This document shows positions 1 through 9,222 of a stretch of 22,998 bases of DNA, piece by piece (the first letter of the stretch is position 1; every line of letters begins with the position of its first letter). The position numbers and the translations under genes are program-made. Origin of the DNA: Gammaproteobacteria bacterium (GTDB lineage: Bacteria; Pseudomonadota; Gammaproteobacteria; Pseudomonadales; Halomonadaceae); the NCBI GenBank assembly GCA_023485185.1, contig JAMCZP010000372.1, forward strand, positions 1 to 22,998, written 5' to 3'. The notes beneath the pieces were generated by a model. The model worked only from the letters and a program-made list of their open reading frames with translations. It ran no database searches and was not told where the DNA came from.

Positions 1-143
1 CCGCGAAAGCCAGGCAAAAACAGGCTGTTGATTACTGTCGTAATGGTGGGCAGGTAGGCGAAAGTGGCTAGCAGCACAGCGGCGGGAAGCAGCAACAAAG
101 CGCCATACAACTGCATACGCCGGTGGGAAGTCATTTCGGCCAT
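1..143 (-). CDS. Sugar-type ABC transporter permease, N-terminal part (cut by window edge)
   Basis: Only the first 47 or so codons lie in the window. The ATG is at 143, with a purine-rich GAGAG stretch a few bases upstream. The protein opens with a short basic, polar N-terminus (MAEMTSHRRMQLYG) followed by one hydrophobic segment (LLLLPAAVLLATFAYLPT) and then VINSLF. This is how MalF/UgpA-type permeases of carbohydrate ABC importers start. It lies 67 bp downstream of the binding-protein gene on the same strand, with a terminator-like hairpin between them, so it is the third gene of the importer operon. It would form the membrane channel together with a second permease expected beyond the left edge. 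The family call rests on the N-terminus plus context. The substrate cannot be read from this fragment. Confidence 0.8.
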   Translation of the reverse strand, partial: MAEMTSHRRMQLYGALLLLPAAVLLATFAYLPTITTVINSLFLPGFR

Positions 144-170
144 AGGAGTCTCTCGATAGCCGTTTTAAAA

Positions 171-202
171 ATGCCACATGAAGCACTGGCTTCATGTGGC
201 AT
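171..202 (-). terminator. Intercistronic hairpin with T tract between binding-protein and permease genes
   Basis: There is a perfect 14-bp inverted repeat with a 4-nt loop: arms 171-184 and 189-202. Read on the minus strand, the 3' arm runs directly into TTTTT, so it has the form of a Rho-independent terminator. It starts 9 nt after the stop codon of the binding-protein gene and ends about 28 nt before the permease ATG. In this position it probably acts as a partial terminator or mRNA 3'-end stabiliser that gives more binding protein than permease. The function is inferred. Confidence 0.85.
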
Positions 203-210
203 GGCGACGG

Positions 211-1494
211 TTAGCGGGCGTAGCGGCGCAGTACGCCTTCGGCTTCTTGCTGCGCTTGGTTTAGTGCTTCTTCCGGTGACATTTGGCCAGTCAGCGCGGC
301 TTGTACAGCGTTATCCAATGCACGCCGCACGCGGCCACCCTGGTAGGTGGAAAGCTCGGCAGTGCCATGCTCAAGCTGGTCGCGGGCCACCGCGGCTGGC
401 GCGAACTCTTCAACATAGCTTTGCAGTGCATCGGTTTCATAAGCGGCGGGGCTAACGCCCATGTAGCCGGTCTCAATCGACCAGGCAGCAGCACGTTCGG
501 GGTCGGTCATCCAGCGGATAAACGTCATTGCGGCGCGCTGCTCGTCTTCAGTGGCATCTTCAAAAATGTAGAAGTTGCCGCCACCGGTAGGGCTGCCGCG
601 CTGGGTTTTCATTGGCAGCATTGCAACGCCAAAGTCGAAATCAGCTTCACTACGCACGGCGGTCAGGTTGCCGGTGGTGTGCCACATCATGGCAGTGGAT
701 TGTTCGATGAAGTTCTGGCGTAGGGTGCCCCACTCGATGGTGCCATCGGGCATAGCGTCGTGCTCAGTGGCCAAAGACACCCAATATTCAAGCGCTTCAA
801 TTGCCGCTGGATCATTGAAATAGACTTCGGTGCCATCTTCGCTCATTAGGCGATGACCGTTCTGGAAGGCGAACGCTTGGAACATCCAGTAGGGGTAGCC
901 AGTGGAAGGCACCATCACGCCCCACTGATCACCACCTGAGGCTTCACGCACGGTAGCGGCCATTTCGGCCATCTCTTGCCAGTTTTCGGGCGGTGTTTCC
1001 GGATCTAGGCCCGCGGCTTCAAAGGCGTCTTTGTTCCAGAACAGCACGATGGTCGAGCGCTGGAAGGGAATGCCGTAGGTCTTGCCATCCAACTGGCCGT
1101 TTTCCATTAGGCCGGGGTAAAAGCTATCCAGCCACTCGCGTTCTTCGTCGGTTTCGAGCAGGTCATCAAACGCCACGATAGCGTTCTGCTCAATCAGCTC
1201 ATAAAGGTCGATGGAGAACAGTACCGACAGCTGCGGTGCATCACCGGCTTCAATGGCAGACATCGCCCGCACGCGGGTGTCATCGTAGTTACCGGCGTAG
1301 ATCGCTTCCACGGCGATATCAGGGTGTTCGCTCTCAAACTCATCCACCAAGCCATCAATCACATCGGTTAGCGCGCCACCAACCGACACCGGGTAGTACA
1401 TCGTTAGCTCGATAGGGTCATTGGCAGCGGCTTGGCCTGCGTTAAGCAGACCCGCGGCCAGGGCTGTCAAAGCAAAAGGAAAACGTACACGCAT
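211..1494 (-). CDS. ABC transporter extracellular solute-binding protein, family 1 (UgpB/MalE-like)
   Basis: Periplasmic sugar- or polyol-type binding protein of 427 residues. A signal peptide is clear: MRVRFPF, a hydrophobic core, and a cleavage site near AGQAAA/ND. The mature part has family-1 hallmarks: an early WNKDAFEAAGLDP block, PPENWQEM, and a late FIRWMTDPERAAAWSIETGYMGVS block. These resemble UgpB and other glycerol-phosphate or oligosaccharide binding proteins. The start at 1494 is chosen because ATG has GAGGAG 8 nt upstream. A TTG 15 nt further upstream lies inside the Shine-Dalgarno region and would spoil the signal peptide. That GAGGAG overlaps the TGA of the ATPase gene, so the two genes are closely coupled. 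The mature protein is strongly acidic, as expected in a halophile. The ligand is unknown. Placement beside sugar-acid genes and a shared operator motif suggests a sugar, polyol or sugar-acid derivative (inference). Confidence 0.93.
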   Translation of the reverse strand: MRVRFPFALTALAAGLLNAGQAAANDPIELTMYYPVSVGGALTDVIDGLVDEFESEHPDIAVEAIYAGNYDDTRVRAMSAIEAGDAPQLSVLFSIDLYELIEQNAIVAFDDLLETDEEREWLDSFYPGLMENGQLDGKTYGIPFQRSTIVLFWNKDAFEAAGLDPETPPENWQEMAEMAATVREASGGDQWGVMVPSTGYPYWMFQAFAFQNGHRLMSEDGTEVYFNDPAAIEALEYWVSLATEHDAMPDGTIEWGTLRQNFIEQSTAMMWHTTGNLTAVRSEADFDFGVAMLPMKTQRGSPTGGGNFYIFEDATEDEQRAAMTFIRWMTDPERAAAWSIETGYMGVSPAAYETDALQSYVEEFAPAAVARDQLEHGTAELSTYQGGRVRRALDNAVQAALTGQMSPEEALNQAQQEAEGVLRRYAR

Positions 1495-1505
1495 GGGGTA
1501 ACTCC

Positions 1506-2684
1506 TCAACGTTGGGGATGGAGCTTTGGATGAAGCTTGGGAGCGATAAAAGCAGCTTGGGATGAGCCTGGTGGTGGAGAGTTTTCTGTTGGTATCGCTG
1601 CGGTCGGCGTTAACGAATAAGCACTTAGATCATCACGGCGCAGGCCATCTTCACCGAATAGATGCGCGGCGGCCGTGGGCCAGCTAAGTCGGCATTGCTG
1701 ACCCGCAATCGCGTGCTTTCCACTCAACCGAACCCGTAAGGTGTGTTGGCCCACGGCTAAGTGGGCGATCGTATCCGCACCCAAATATTCATCGCTCAGT
1801 ACCCTGGCGGGTACGCCAGCCGCAGCAGCGGGGCGCAGCTCAATATCTTCAGGGCGGATACCCAACTGCCCGCCAGCGGCTTCAAGAGGTGCCACTGACA
1901 CGCTGGTTTCACCTTCAATCACCGCGCCTTGCTCGCCTGCCTCTAGGGGCAGTAAATTCATCGCCGGGCTGCCAATAAAGCTGGCGGCGAAGGCACTGGC
2001 AGGGCGGTTATATAGCTCGTCGGGTGTGCCATCCTGCACGATACGTCCATGCTGCATCAGGATAACGCGGTCACCCATGCTCATTGCCTCGACCTGGTCG
2101 TGGGTGACGTAGATCACGGTCATATTCAAGCGGCTTTGTAGCGCTTTAATTTCTCGGCGCATATCGCTGCGCAGCCGCGCATCCAGGTTGGAAAGCGGTT
2201 CATCCATCAGGCAAATCGGATGCTCGGAAATAACGGAACGCGCCAGTGCTACCCGTTGGCGCTGGCCGCCGGAAAGCTGGGCAGGTTTACGGTTTAGGTA
2301 CTCAGTCAGATCAACCAGCTCAGCAACTTTCGTTAGTCGCTCGCGCTGTTCTGCCTTGGGCACCTTGCGGCTGCGCAGGCCAAAGACGATATTGTCGGCA
2401 ACGCTTAGGTGCGGAAACAGCGCATAGGATTGAAATACCATGCTCAGCCCGCGATCACCCGGCGGCAGGCGCGTGACGTCGCGCTCACCGATAAAGATGT
2501 GGCCGTCACTGGCCTCTTCCAAGCCTGCAATCATCCGCAGAGTAGTGGACTTTCCACAGCCTGACGGCCCCAGCAGAATGACAAATTGGCCGGGGGTGAC
2601 ATCGAAGGAGATGTCATCGATAGCAGTAGACGCGTCCCAACGTTTGGTGACGCGTTCCAAGCGGATACGCGATTGTTTTGACAT
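1506..2684 (-). CDS. Carbohydrate ABC transporter ATPase (UgpC/MalK family)
   Basis: ATP-hydrolysing subunit of the importer, 392 residues. All nucleotide-binding motifs are present: Walker A GPSGCGKS (about 39-46), Q-loop VFQSYALFPH (about 83-92), signature LSGGQRQR (137-144), Walker B ICLMDEP (157-163) and switch histidine in VTHDQVEAM (H195). The C-terminal third contains a TOBE/MOP-type regulatory domain, as in MalK/UgpC, including LGIRPEDIEL. A proline-rich tail (TENSPPPGSS and repeated KLHP) follows the domain and is not typical. The start is taken at ATG 2684. A GTG 9 nt upstream adds MCA and sits directly against the only GGTGAT ribosome-site candidate, so it is less likely. It is the first gene of the operon, before the binding protein. 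An ATPase-first order differs from the classic ugpBAEC order. Confidence 0.93.
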   Translation of the reverse strand: MSKQSRIRLERVTKRWDASTAIDDISFDVTPGQFVILLGPSGCGKSTTLRMIAGLEEASDGHIFIGERDVTRLPPGDRGLSMVFQSYALFPHLSVADNIVFGLRSRKVPKAEQRERLTKVAELVDLTEYLNRKPAQLSGGQRQRVALARSVISEHPICLMDEPLSNLDARLRSDMRREIKALQSRLNMTVIYVTHDQVEAMSMGDRVILMQHGRIVQDGTPDELYNRPASAFAASFIGSPAMNLLPLEAGEQGAVIEGETSVSVAPLEAAGGQLGIRPEDIELRPAAAAGVPARVLSDEYLGADTIAHLAVGQHTLRVRLSGKHAIAGQQCRLSWPTAAAHLFGEDGLRRDDLSAYSLTPTAAIPTENSPPPGSSQAAFIAPKLHPKLHPQR

Positions 2685-2746
2685 AGCACACACATCACCG
2701 GCTGTTGGTTATTATTGGTTCAGCTTGTGTTGAAGGTGTTGCAGTT

Positions 2747-2761
2747 GTATGACACTTATAT
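2747..2761 (+). promoter_or_regulatory. Candidate GntR-type operator, copy a (upstream of ABC operon)
   Basis: The 15-mer GTATGACACTTATAT matches two other sites in the window (15387-15401 and 18529-18543). The shared form is GTATGAYASKTATRY, with 10 of 15 positions identical in all three. It lies 63 bp before the ATPase ATG and overlaps the -10 and spacer of the promoter predicted here, a position suited to repression. The likely binder is the GntR protein beginning at 22914 (inference). Confidence 0.5.
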
Positions 2762-2777
2762 AACAAACCAGTGTCAA
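2749..2777 (-). promoter_or_regulatory. Predicted sigma-70 promoter of the ABC importer operon
   Basis: On the minus strand a perfect -35 TTGACA (2777-2772) is followed by a 17-bp spacer and a weaker -10 TGTCAT (2754-2749). It lies about 65 bp upstream of the first gene of the importer. The weak -10 overlaps the repeated operator-like motif at 2747-2761, consistent with regulated expression. Confidence 0.5.
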
Positions 2778-2785
2778 GCGAAAAT

Positions 2786-3160
2786 TTACTTGGACACCTT
2801 AATGCCATAGCGCTGGTTCAGCCGGTTTAAACACGCTTCGACAAGATCAGGAATATCCTCTCGACGGTCACGCAGCGGCGGCAAGGTCACGGGTATCACG
2901 TTAAGGCGATAGTAAAGATCCAGCCGGAACACCCCGGCCTCTACCTGCTTTGCCAAGTCCTGATTGGTGGCCACGACCAAACGAAAATTGACTTTGCGAG
3001 AGCGGGTGTCGCCTAATCGGGTCAAGCTGCCATCCTGAATCACTTTGAGCAGTTTGGTCTGCATTAACAGCGGCAGTTCGCCGATTTCATCCAAAAACAG
3101 CGTACCGCCTTCGGCCTGCTCTAATAAGCCGGGCTTTGCCCTGGCGCGCGGCGCCGCTGT
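2786..3160 (-). pseudogene. Remnant of a sigma-54-dependent AAA+ transcriptional activator
   Basis: An open stretch of 124 codons encodes the middle of an NtrC-type central domain. It contains [21 protein letters not shown] (Walker B region), [47 protein letters not shown] and LPPLRDRREDIPDLV. Everything else is missing. There is no Walker A GESGTGKE, no GAFTGA loop, no N-terminal sensor domain, no WPGNVREL block and no Fis-type HTH. The frame opens just after an in-frame TAA (3161-3163) and stops early after NQRYGIKVSK. No good start codon or ribosome site precedes it. Another frame is open from about 3227 to 3150 ([18 protein letters not shown]), so a frameshift near 3150 is possible, but I cannot identify that extension. 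I read this as a decayed gene, not a functional short protein. Confidence 0.85.
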
Positions 3161-3275
3161 TTAGCAAAGGCGCGCCTGGGGCGGCTTCAAGCGTAGTGGC
3201 ATTGGGCGTGAACTTGGCCCTTGGGGGCTAAGTGCGTACCTTGAAGTGAAGCATGTGATTGGGCCTGCCTAACAC

Positions 3276-4238
3276 TCAGGTTTGAGCATTAGGCGGCACG
3301 GCATAACGCCGGGTCGACTTCCCGGCTTTTACCACCTGCCCCGGCACATCGTGGCCGATGAGGTCGGGCAGGGTGGCGGCGACCTCAAGCAGTGCATCCA
3401 AGTCAACGCCGGTATCAACGCCCATTGACTCAAACATATGTACTAGGTCTTCTGTGCATACGTTGCCCGTCGCACCTGGGGCAAAGGGGCAGCCGCCCAG
3501 CCCGCCTAAGGAGGAGTCGAAGCGGCTAATGCCCGCCTGCCAAGCCGCCAGGGCGTTCGCCAGGCCCATGCCGCGAGTGTTGTGAAAGTGCAGTGTGAAC
3601 GGCGTTTCTGGCCAGCGCTCAAGCACGGCTTCACATAGGTGTTTGACCTGGGCAGGGTTGGCCATGCCGGTGGTGTCGCAAAGTGTGATGCCCTGAATAC
3701 CAAGGCTGATAAGCTGATCAACGAGTTCTAGTACCCGCGCCTCGGGCACCTCGCCTTCAAAGGGGCAGCCAAAAGTGGTGGAGAGTGAGGCATTGATAAA
3801 CACGCCGCTATTTTTACTGTTATCGAAATGCTTGCTGACTTCCAAAATCGCCGCGAACTGCTCTAGCGACTGCTCCGGCGTCATGCGCAGATTGGCCAAG
3901 CCATGGCTATTGCTGGCGGACATTACCAGATTGATCTCATCCACTTGGCAGGCAAGCGCACGTTCGGTGCCTTTTACGTTGGGTACTAGCACTGTGACAT
4001 CGACCCCTTCCTGACGCTGAATGCCAGTCACTACATCGGCGGCATCACGCAGGTTGGGGATCGCTTTTGGCGAGGTAAACGACGTTACCTCTATTCGCCG
4101 CAAACCGGTGGTGGAGAGCGCGTCAATCCAGCGGATTTTCTCTTCTGTGGGTACAAACCGCGCCTCAATCTGCAGGCCGTCCCGAGGGGCAACTTCGTTA
4201 ATCTCGATCTTGGTGGGGCAAGGTGTTATCAAATTCAT
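3276..4238 (-). CDS. Hydroxymethylglutaryl-CoA lyase family protein (HMGL-like)
   Basis: A 320-residue TIM-barrel lyase of the HMGL-like family, which splits (S)-3-hydroxy-3-methylglutaryl-CoA into acetoacetate and acetyl-CoA. Visible residues are NEVAPRDGLQ with the R19/D20 pair, RIEVTSF (E50), the metal-binding HFH at 217-219 followed by N220, and the signature GGLGGCPFAPGATGN (245-259) containing the conserved loop cysteine C250. The block SASNSHGLANLRMTPEQS differs from the SASE..S...N form usual in mitochondrial-type HMGL, so the natural substrate may be a related 3-hydroxyacyl-CoA such as citramalyl-CoA. The start ATG at 4238 has AGAGAG upstream. The gene follows a CaiB/BaiF CoA-transferase with only 12 bp between them. 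The pair implies activation of a free acid by CoA transfer and then cleavage. Confidence 0.9.
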   Translation of the reverse strand: MNLITPCPTKIEINEVAPRDGLQIEARFVPTEEKIRWIDALSTTGLRRIEVTSFTSPKAIPNLRDAADVVTGIQRQEGVDVTVLVPNVKGTERALACQVDEINLVMSASNSHGLANLRMTPEQSLEQFAAILEVSKHFDNSKNSGVFINASLSTTFGCPFEGEVPEARVLELVDQLISLGIQGITLCDTTGMANPAQVKHLCEAVLERWPETPFTLHFHNTRGMGLANALAAWQAGISRFDSSLGGLGGCPFAPGATGNVCTEDLVHMFESMGVDTGVDLDALLEVAATLPDLIGHDVPGQVVKAGKSTRRYAVPPNAQT

Positions 4239-4250
4239 AAATAAAGCTCT

Positions 4251-5456
4251 CTAGATGATGCCCGCTTGGCGCAGTTTGGCGCGGGTTTCGTGATCAATAC
4301 CCAGCTCATCCAAAACGTCGTCGGTGTGCTGGCCAAGGGTGGGGCCGCCGTCGCCAATTCGCCCTGGCGTCGCACTAAGTTTTGGCAATACGCCGGGTAC
4401 TTTTAGCGCTTTGCCATTAGGGCGGGTAAAGGTTTGAATCATCTCCCGCGCCAAGTAGTGGGGATCAAAGGCGATATCTTCGGCAGTGTAGGGATAGCCT
4501 GCGGGCACGCGGGCCTCATCCAGCGCCTGTAAAATGGCATCCCGTGGGCGCTCTTTGGTCCACGTTTGAATCGCGGCATCAATCATTTCGGCTTGCTGGC
4601 TACGCCCATCGTTATGGGCCAGAGCCGGGTCGTTGGCTAAATCTTCCCGGCCAATCACGCCCATTAAGCGCTTAAAGATGCTGTCGCCGTTACCGGCAAT
4701 CAGCACATAATCGCCATTCTGGCAGCGGTAAGCGTTGGAAGGGGTGATGCCGGGCAGGGCGCTGCCGCTCGGTTCGCGCACTTGGCCGCTGGCATCGAAC
4801 TCAGGCAGCAGGCTTTCCATCATCGCAAATACGGACTCATATAGCGCGACGTCGATCTCTTGACCCAAGCCACTGCGGTTGCGCTCCTGAATTGCCAGCA
4901 AGGTACCAATCACAGCGTAGAGCGCGGAAAGCGAATCACCGATACTCACACCAACCCGCACCGAAGGTTCTCCTGGCTGGCCGGTGAGATAACGCAGCCC
5001 CCCCATCGCTTCGCCAATCACCCCAAAGCCGGGCTTGTCGCGGTAAGGGCCGGTTTGGCCGTAGCCGGAAATATGCACCATGATCAGCCGCGGGTTAAGT
5101 TTGCAGAGTGCTTCCCAGCCAAGCCCCCAGTTATCTAGCGTACCGGGGCGAAAGTTCTCCACCACCACGTCTGCTTCGGCGGCGAGCTTGCGTACCAATT
5201 CTTGGCCTTCTTCGCTGCGTAAATCCAGCGCCACCGAGCGCTTGTTGCGGGTTTGCACATGCCACCAGAGCGAGGTGCCCTCTTCTAACATTCGCCATTT
5301 GCGAAGTGGATCGCCAGTGCCGGGAGGCTCGATTTTAATCACATCGGCACCAAATTCACCCAGCAGTTTGGTAGCGAAGGGGCCCGCAATCAGTTGGCCA
5401 AGCTCGAGCACTTTTAAGCCCTGTAGCGGAAGCTGGCGCGCTTCGGGAGCATTCAT
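4251..5456 (-). CDS. CaiB/BaiF family (class III) CoA-transferase
   Basis: A 401-residue class III CoA-transferase, which moves CoA from a donor such as succinyl-CoA to a carboxylic acid. Family marks include GLKVLELGQLIAGPFATKLLGEFGADVIKIE at the N-terminus, RNKRSVALDLR, VVVENFRPGTLDNWGLG, HISGYGQTGPY and the catalytic aspartate D174 in GVSIGDSLSALYA. Length is normal for the family. ATG 5456 has AGAGGAAA about 9 nt upstream. With the lyase gene immediately downstream, a likely role is forming 3-hydroxy-3-methylglutaryl-CoA or a close analogue from the free acid, as human SUGCT does. This substrate is inferred from pairing and not from residues. The divergent LysR gene is the probable regulator. 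Confidence 0.92.
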   Translation of the reverse strand: MNAPEARQLPLQGLKVLELGQLIAGPFATKLLGEFGADVIKIEPPGTGDPLRKWRMLEEGTSLWWHVQTRNKRSVALDLRSEEGQELVRKLAAEADVVVENFRPGTLDNWGLGWEALCKLNPRLIMVHISGYGQTGPYRDKPGFGVIGEAMGGLRYLTGQPGEPSVRVGVSIGDSLSALYAVIGTLLAIQERNRSGLGQEIDVALYESVFAMMESLLPEFDASGQVREPSGSALPGITPSNAYRCQNGDYVLIAGNGDSIFKRLMGVIGREDLANDPALAHNDGRSQQAEMIDAAIQTWTKERPRDAILQALDEARVPAGYPYTAEDIAFDPHYLAREMIQTFTRPNGKALKVPGVLPKLSATPGRIGDGGPTLGQHTDDVLDELGIDHETRAKLRQAGII

Positions 5457-5547
5457 TAAGGCTTTCCTCTACTTATCGTTATCATCATTAATCGTCAGCA
5501 TGCGTGAGCTGTTCAGGGCCGACAATTAGGCAATCGGTAACAAAGGG

Positions 5548-5562
5548 TTCGTGACCTACGAA
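5548..5562 (+). promoter_or_regulatory. LysR-type binding dyad (T-N11-A) in divergent promoter region
   Basis: TTCGT-GACCT-ACGAA is a perfect 5-bp inverted repeat with a 5-bp centre, and contains a T-N11-A core. It sits in the 149-bp gap between the CoA-transferase and the LysR gene, 43 bp before the LysR ATG. That is the usual place for an autoregulated LysR recognition site acting on both directions. Confidence 0.6.
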
Positions 5563-5605
5563 GGTTGGTGCTAGCATCATCAAGCTGTCTCTTAGGAGTT
5601 TTTTT

Positions 5606-6496
5606 ATGCGCCGCTTCGATTTTGTCACTCTCAAACTGTTTATCTCCGTGGCGGATGAAGGCCGCCTGACGGCTGCCGCCGAGCGTGAACACCTGGCACT
5701 CGCTGCCGTGAGCAAGCGGATTAGCGACTTGGAAGCACTGGTAGGCACCACGCTGCTTTACCGTCGCCCCCGTGGCGTAGAGTTAACGCCTGCCGGGCAG
5801 GCTTTTTTGCACCATGCCCGGCGTATTATGGATAACATCGAGCGGCTGCATGCCGAACTCAGCGAGTACGGCGAAGGGGTGCGCGGCCATGTGCGTATTC
5901 ACTCCAACACCTCTGCGATCATTGCCTTTTTGCCTCAGGATCTCAGCGCTTTCTCTCACCTCTACCCTGAAATCAAAATTGACCTTCAAGAGCGCGTTAG
6001 TAGCGAAATTATTGCTGCTGTACGTGATGGATTAACCGATATCGGTATTTTCGCCGGACATGTCGCGGCACCTGATCTTCAACAGCTCTCTTATCGCCAT
6101 GACCGTCTCGTGTTAATGACCCCCATTGATCACCCCTTGGCTGAGCGTGAAAGCATCGCCTTTAACGAAGCGCTAACCTTCGATTTTATTGGCTTACAGC
6201 AGGATGCCTCGTTGCAATCATTGTTAAATGAACAGGCCACTTTGGCAGGCAAAACGCTGCGTATGCGCATTCAGGTACGTAGCTTCGACGCCATTTGCCG
6301 CATGATTCATCACGGCATGGGCGTTGGCGTACTGCCTGAACAAACCATTTATCGCGATCTGGGCGATTTGCAGCTCAAAAGCATCCCGCTTAGCGATCCT
6401 TGGGCCCAGCGTGAACTGGTGATTGGCATGCGCCGCTATGCCTCGCTGCACGTCACTGCACGCCACTTGGTTGACCACCTTATCCAAGGCCAGCCC

Positions 6497-6520
<24 letters not shown>
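5606..6520 (+). CDS. LysR family transcriptional regulator
   Basis: 304 residues. The N-terminal winged helix-turn-helix is clear (LKLFISVADEGRLTAAAEREHLALAAVSKRISDLEALVGTTLLYRRPRGVELTPAG, about 9-64). It is followed by the linker helix and a type-2 periplasmic-binding effector domain (VRIHSNTSAIIAFLPQDLSAF onward). AGGAG precedes ATG 5606. It is transcribed divergently from the CoA-transferase/lyase pair with a T-N11-A dyad between, so it probably senses the substrate or an intermediate of that pair. The C-terminus (QPQLSPTPA) is encoded by a 16-bp tandem repeat, and the stop codon lies inside the second copy. The last residues are therefore a recent addition of doubtful importance. Confidence 0.93.
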
Positions 6521-7578
<1,058 letters not shown>

Positions 7579-8559
7579 ATGCGGAAACAACTGCTTGCCA
7601 CGCTGGCTACCCTTGGCATGCTAACGGCGGCCCCCTTCGCCTTAGCTAACCCTATCGAAATTCAAGTGAACAACACCATGAGCGAAGGCGGCTCTGAGAG
7701 CGCCGCAGTGGAGCGTTTCGCGGAATATTTAGAAGAGCAAGCCCCTGGCCGCTTCAATGTGCGCCCCTTCCTGGCGGGGTCGCTGGGCGGTGAAGACGCC
7801 ATACTGGAACTGCTCAACCTGGGTCAGACCCAGCTCTCCATTACCGGCGGTAACTGGCGGCAGCAGTACGCGCCTGAGTATGACGCGATTACCGTGCCAT
7901 TTGTTTTCACTACCTGGGAAGAAGTTGACGCCTATATGGAAAGTCCTTCTGGTCAGGCACTGGTAGAGCAAGCGGAAAGCCAAGGCGGCCTGAAGTACTT
8001 TGGCACTCAGCACCGCGGCCCGCGCCATATGACGGCCAATAAAGCCATCGAAACGCCGGCAGACCTACAGGGCTTCCGTATGCGCCTGCCCTCCCTGCCG
8101 ATATGGCTGGAAGTGTGGCAAGAGATTGGTGCCCAGGTGGTGAATGTGCCCGCGCCAGAAATTTATCTGGCGATGCAAACCCGTCAGGTAGATGGCCACG
8201 AAAACTCGCTCTCTTCGCCTTACACCCGCCGCCTTTGGGAAGTGCAGGATCATATTATTATGACCAGCCACGTACAGTTCCCGTGGAACTGGGTAGCAAG
8301 CTCACGCTGGTGGGAAGGGCTTGATGCAGAAGACCAGGCGGTGATTGAGGAAGCCATTCATGTCGCCCGTCAACATGGCTCTGATCGTGAACGCGAGTTG
8401 GACGAGTACTATTTAGAAGAGCTTGAAAAAGAAGGCATGACCATTATCGAGCCTGATATTGAAGCCTTCCGCGAAGCAGCGTTACCGGCGATTGACCGGG
8501 TGATGGCCGAAATGGCCGACGGTGTCCGCGAAGATGCGCTGGGCAGCCAGAGCCAATAA
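7579..8559 (+). CDS. dctP: TRAP transporter substrate-binding protein (DctP family)
   Basis: Periplasmic TRAP receptor of 326 residues. The signal peptide ends near ALA/NP (about residue 23). Family features are DLQGFRMRLP, where R169 occupies the place of the carboxylate-binding arginine of DctP proteins, then VPAPEIYLAMQTRQVDGHENSLSSPY and a helical acidic C-terminus. It is first in a dctP-dctQ-dctM-aldolase operon, and a terminator-like hairpin lies 21 nt after its stop. The conserved arginine argues for an acidic ligand. The aldolase at the end of the operon points to a hydroxy- or keto-acid or aldarate-type substrate (inference). Confidence 0.93.
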   Translation: MRKQLLATLATLGMLTAAPFALANPIEIQVNNTMSEGGSESAAVERFAEYLEEQAPGRFNVRPFLAGSLGGEDAILELLNLGQTQLSITGGNWRQQYAPEYDAITVPFVFTTWEEVDAYMESPSGQALVEQAESQGGLKYFGTQHRGPRHMTANKAIETPADLQGFRMRLPSLPIWLEVWQEIGAQVVNVPAPEIYLAMQTRQVDGHENSLSSPYTRRLWEVQDHIIMTSHVQFPWNWVASSRWWEGLDAEDQAVIEEAIHVARQHGSDRERELDEYYLEELEKEGMTIIEPDIEAFREAALPAIDRVMAEMADGVREDALGSQSQ

Positions 8560-8580
8560 CACGCGTTTGGAAAATTTTGC

Positions 8581-8608
8581 GACGGCCCAACGGGCCGTCT
8601 CAGTTTTT
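8581..8608 (+). terminator. Terminator-like hairpin between dctP and dctQ (first TRAP operon)
   Basis: GACGGCCC (8581-8588), loop AAC, GGGCCGTC (8592-8599), then TCAG and a run of five T (8604-8608). It is an 8-bp GC-rich stem with a short loop. The gene order and the downstream ribosome site show that it sits inside the operon, so it is best read as a leaky terminator that raises binding protein over membrane subunits. Confidence 0.8.
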
Positions 8609-8667
8609 AATAACAAATAAGCTTTCATAACAGTTAAAAAAAGATGTCAGGGTAAAGGAGTTCTGCT

Positions 8668-9222
8668 GTGGAAGACGCTGTAGCACCCAGTAAGGGGCCA
8701 GATCGAATCGCTTTCTATGCGTTGCGCGGCATCACCCGACTTTGTGACGGGGTAGGCGTGGCATTAATGGTGGCCATTCTATCCCTGCTCGTGGCGGCGG
8801 TTATTGCCCGCGACTTGCTGGGGCTAGGCATGCCCTGGACCGAAGAGGTGGCGTCGATGCTTGCGATCTACGCCATTGGTTTTGGCTCTATATCGGCCTG
8901 GGTGCGCAGTGAACATCTGGTGGTGGATCTGTTTAGCCACAAGCTGTCTGGGCTGGGTAAAAACATTCAATATCGGATCACTGCGCTGATTTCCTGTGGT
9001 TTTTTTGCGCTCGCTGCCTGGGGCGCGTGGATTATGTCGGATATGAGCGCTAACAATAAAACGGTCTCTCTGAGCATTAGCTTTAGCTACCTCTACTATG
9101 GGGTCTTCTTCAGCTTTGTGGGCATGGCGCTGATCGCTGGGTGGCAAACCCTGCGCGGCCCTGTGGCGTGGCTGGAAGTGCCGCGTGAAGAAGAGCTTAA
9201 AGAGGAGTTAACTAGGCCATGA
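8668..9222 (+). CDS. dctQ: TRAP transporter small permease (DctQ family)
   Basis: A 184-residue membrane protein with four predicted transmembrane segments (about 26-48, 56-78, 105-125 and 135-160). It carries the family motif WTEE in GMPWTEEVASMLAIYAIGFG. The start is GTG at 8668, chosen because AAAGGAG (8654-8660) stands 7 nt upstream. Its stop overlaps the dctM start in ATGA, indicating translational coupling. It is the partner of the large subunit DctM in Na+-coupled uptake. Confidence 0.92.
   Translation: MEDAVAPSKGPDRIAFYALRGITRLCDGVGVALMVAILSLLVAAVIARDLLGLGMPWTEEVASMLAIYAIGFGSISAWVRSEHLVVDLFSHKLSGLGKNIQYRITALISCGFFALAAWGAWIMSDMSANNKTVSLSISFSYLYYGVFFSFVGMALIAGWQTLRGPVAWLEVPREEELKEELTRP

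Noticed and set aside
123..723. Long open frames on the plus strand opposite the ABC binding-protein gene
   Set aside because: They are antisense to a well-supported gene, have no recognisable family content, and resemble the usual shadow frames in GC-rich DNA. Similar frames opposite other genes were left out for the same reason.
1492..1509. TTG at 1509 as the start of the ABC binding protein
   Set aside because: The TTG is within the GAGGAG ribosome site that serves ATG 1494, and the extra residues would spoil the signal peptide.
2786..3094. A functional small protein made from the sigma-54 fragment
   Set aside because: The stretch lacks Walker A, GAFTGA, sensor and HTH parts, has no ribosome site, and the frame is open only because the AAA+ core was conserved before decay.
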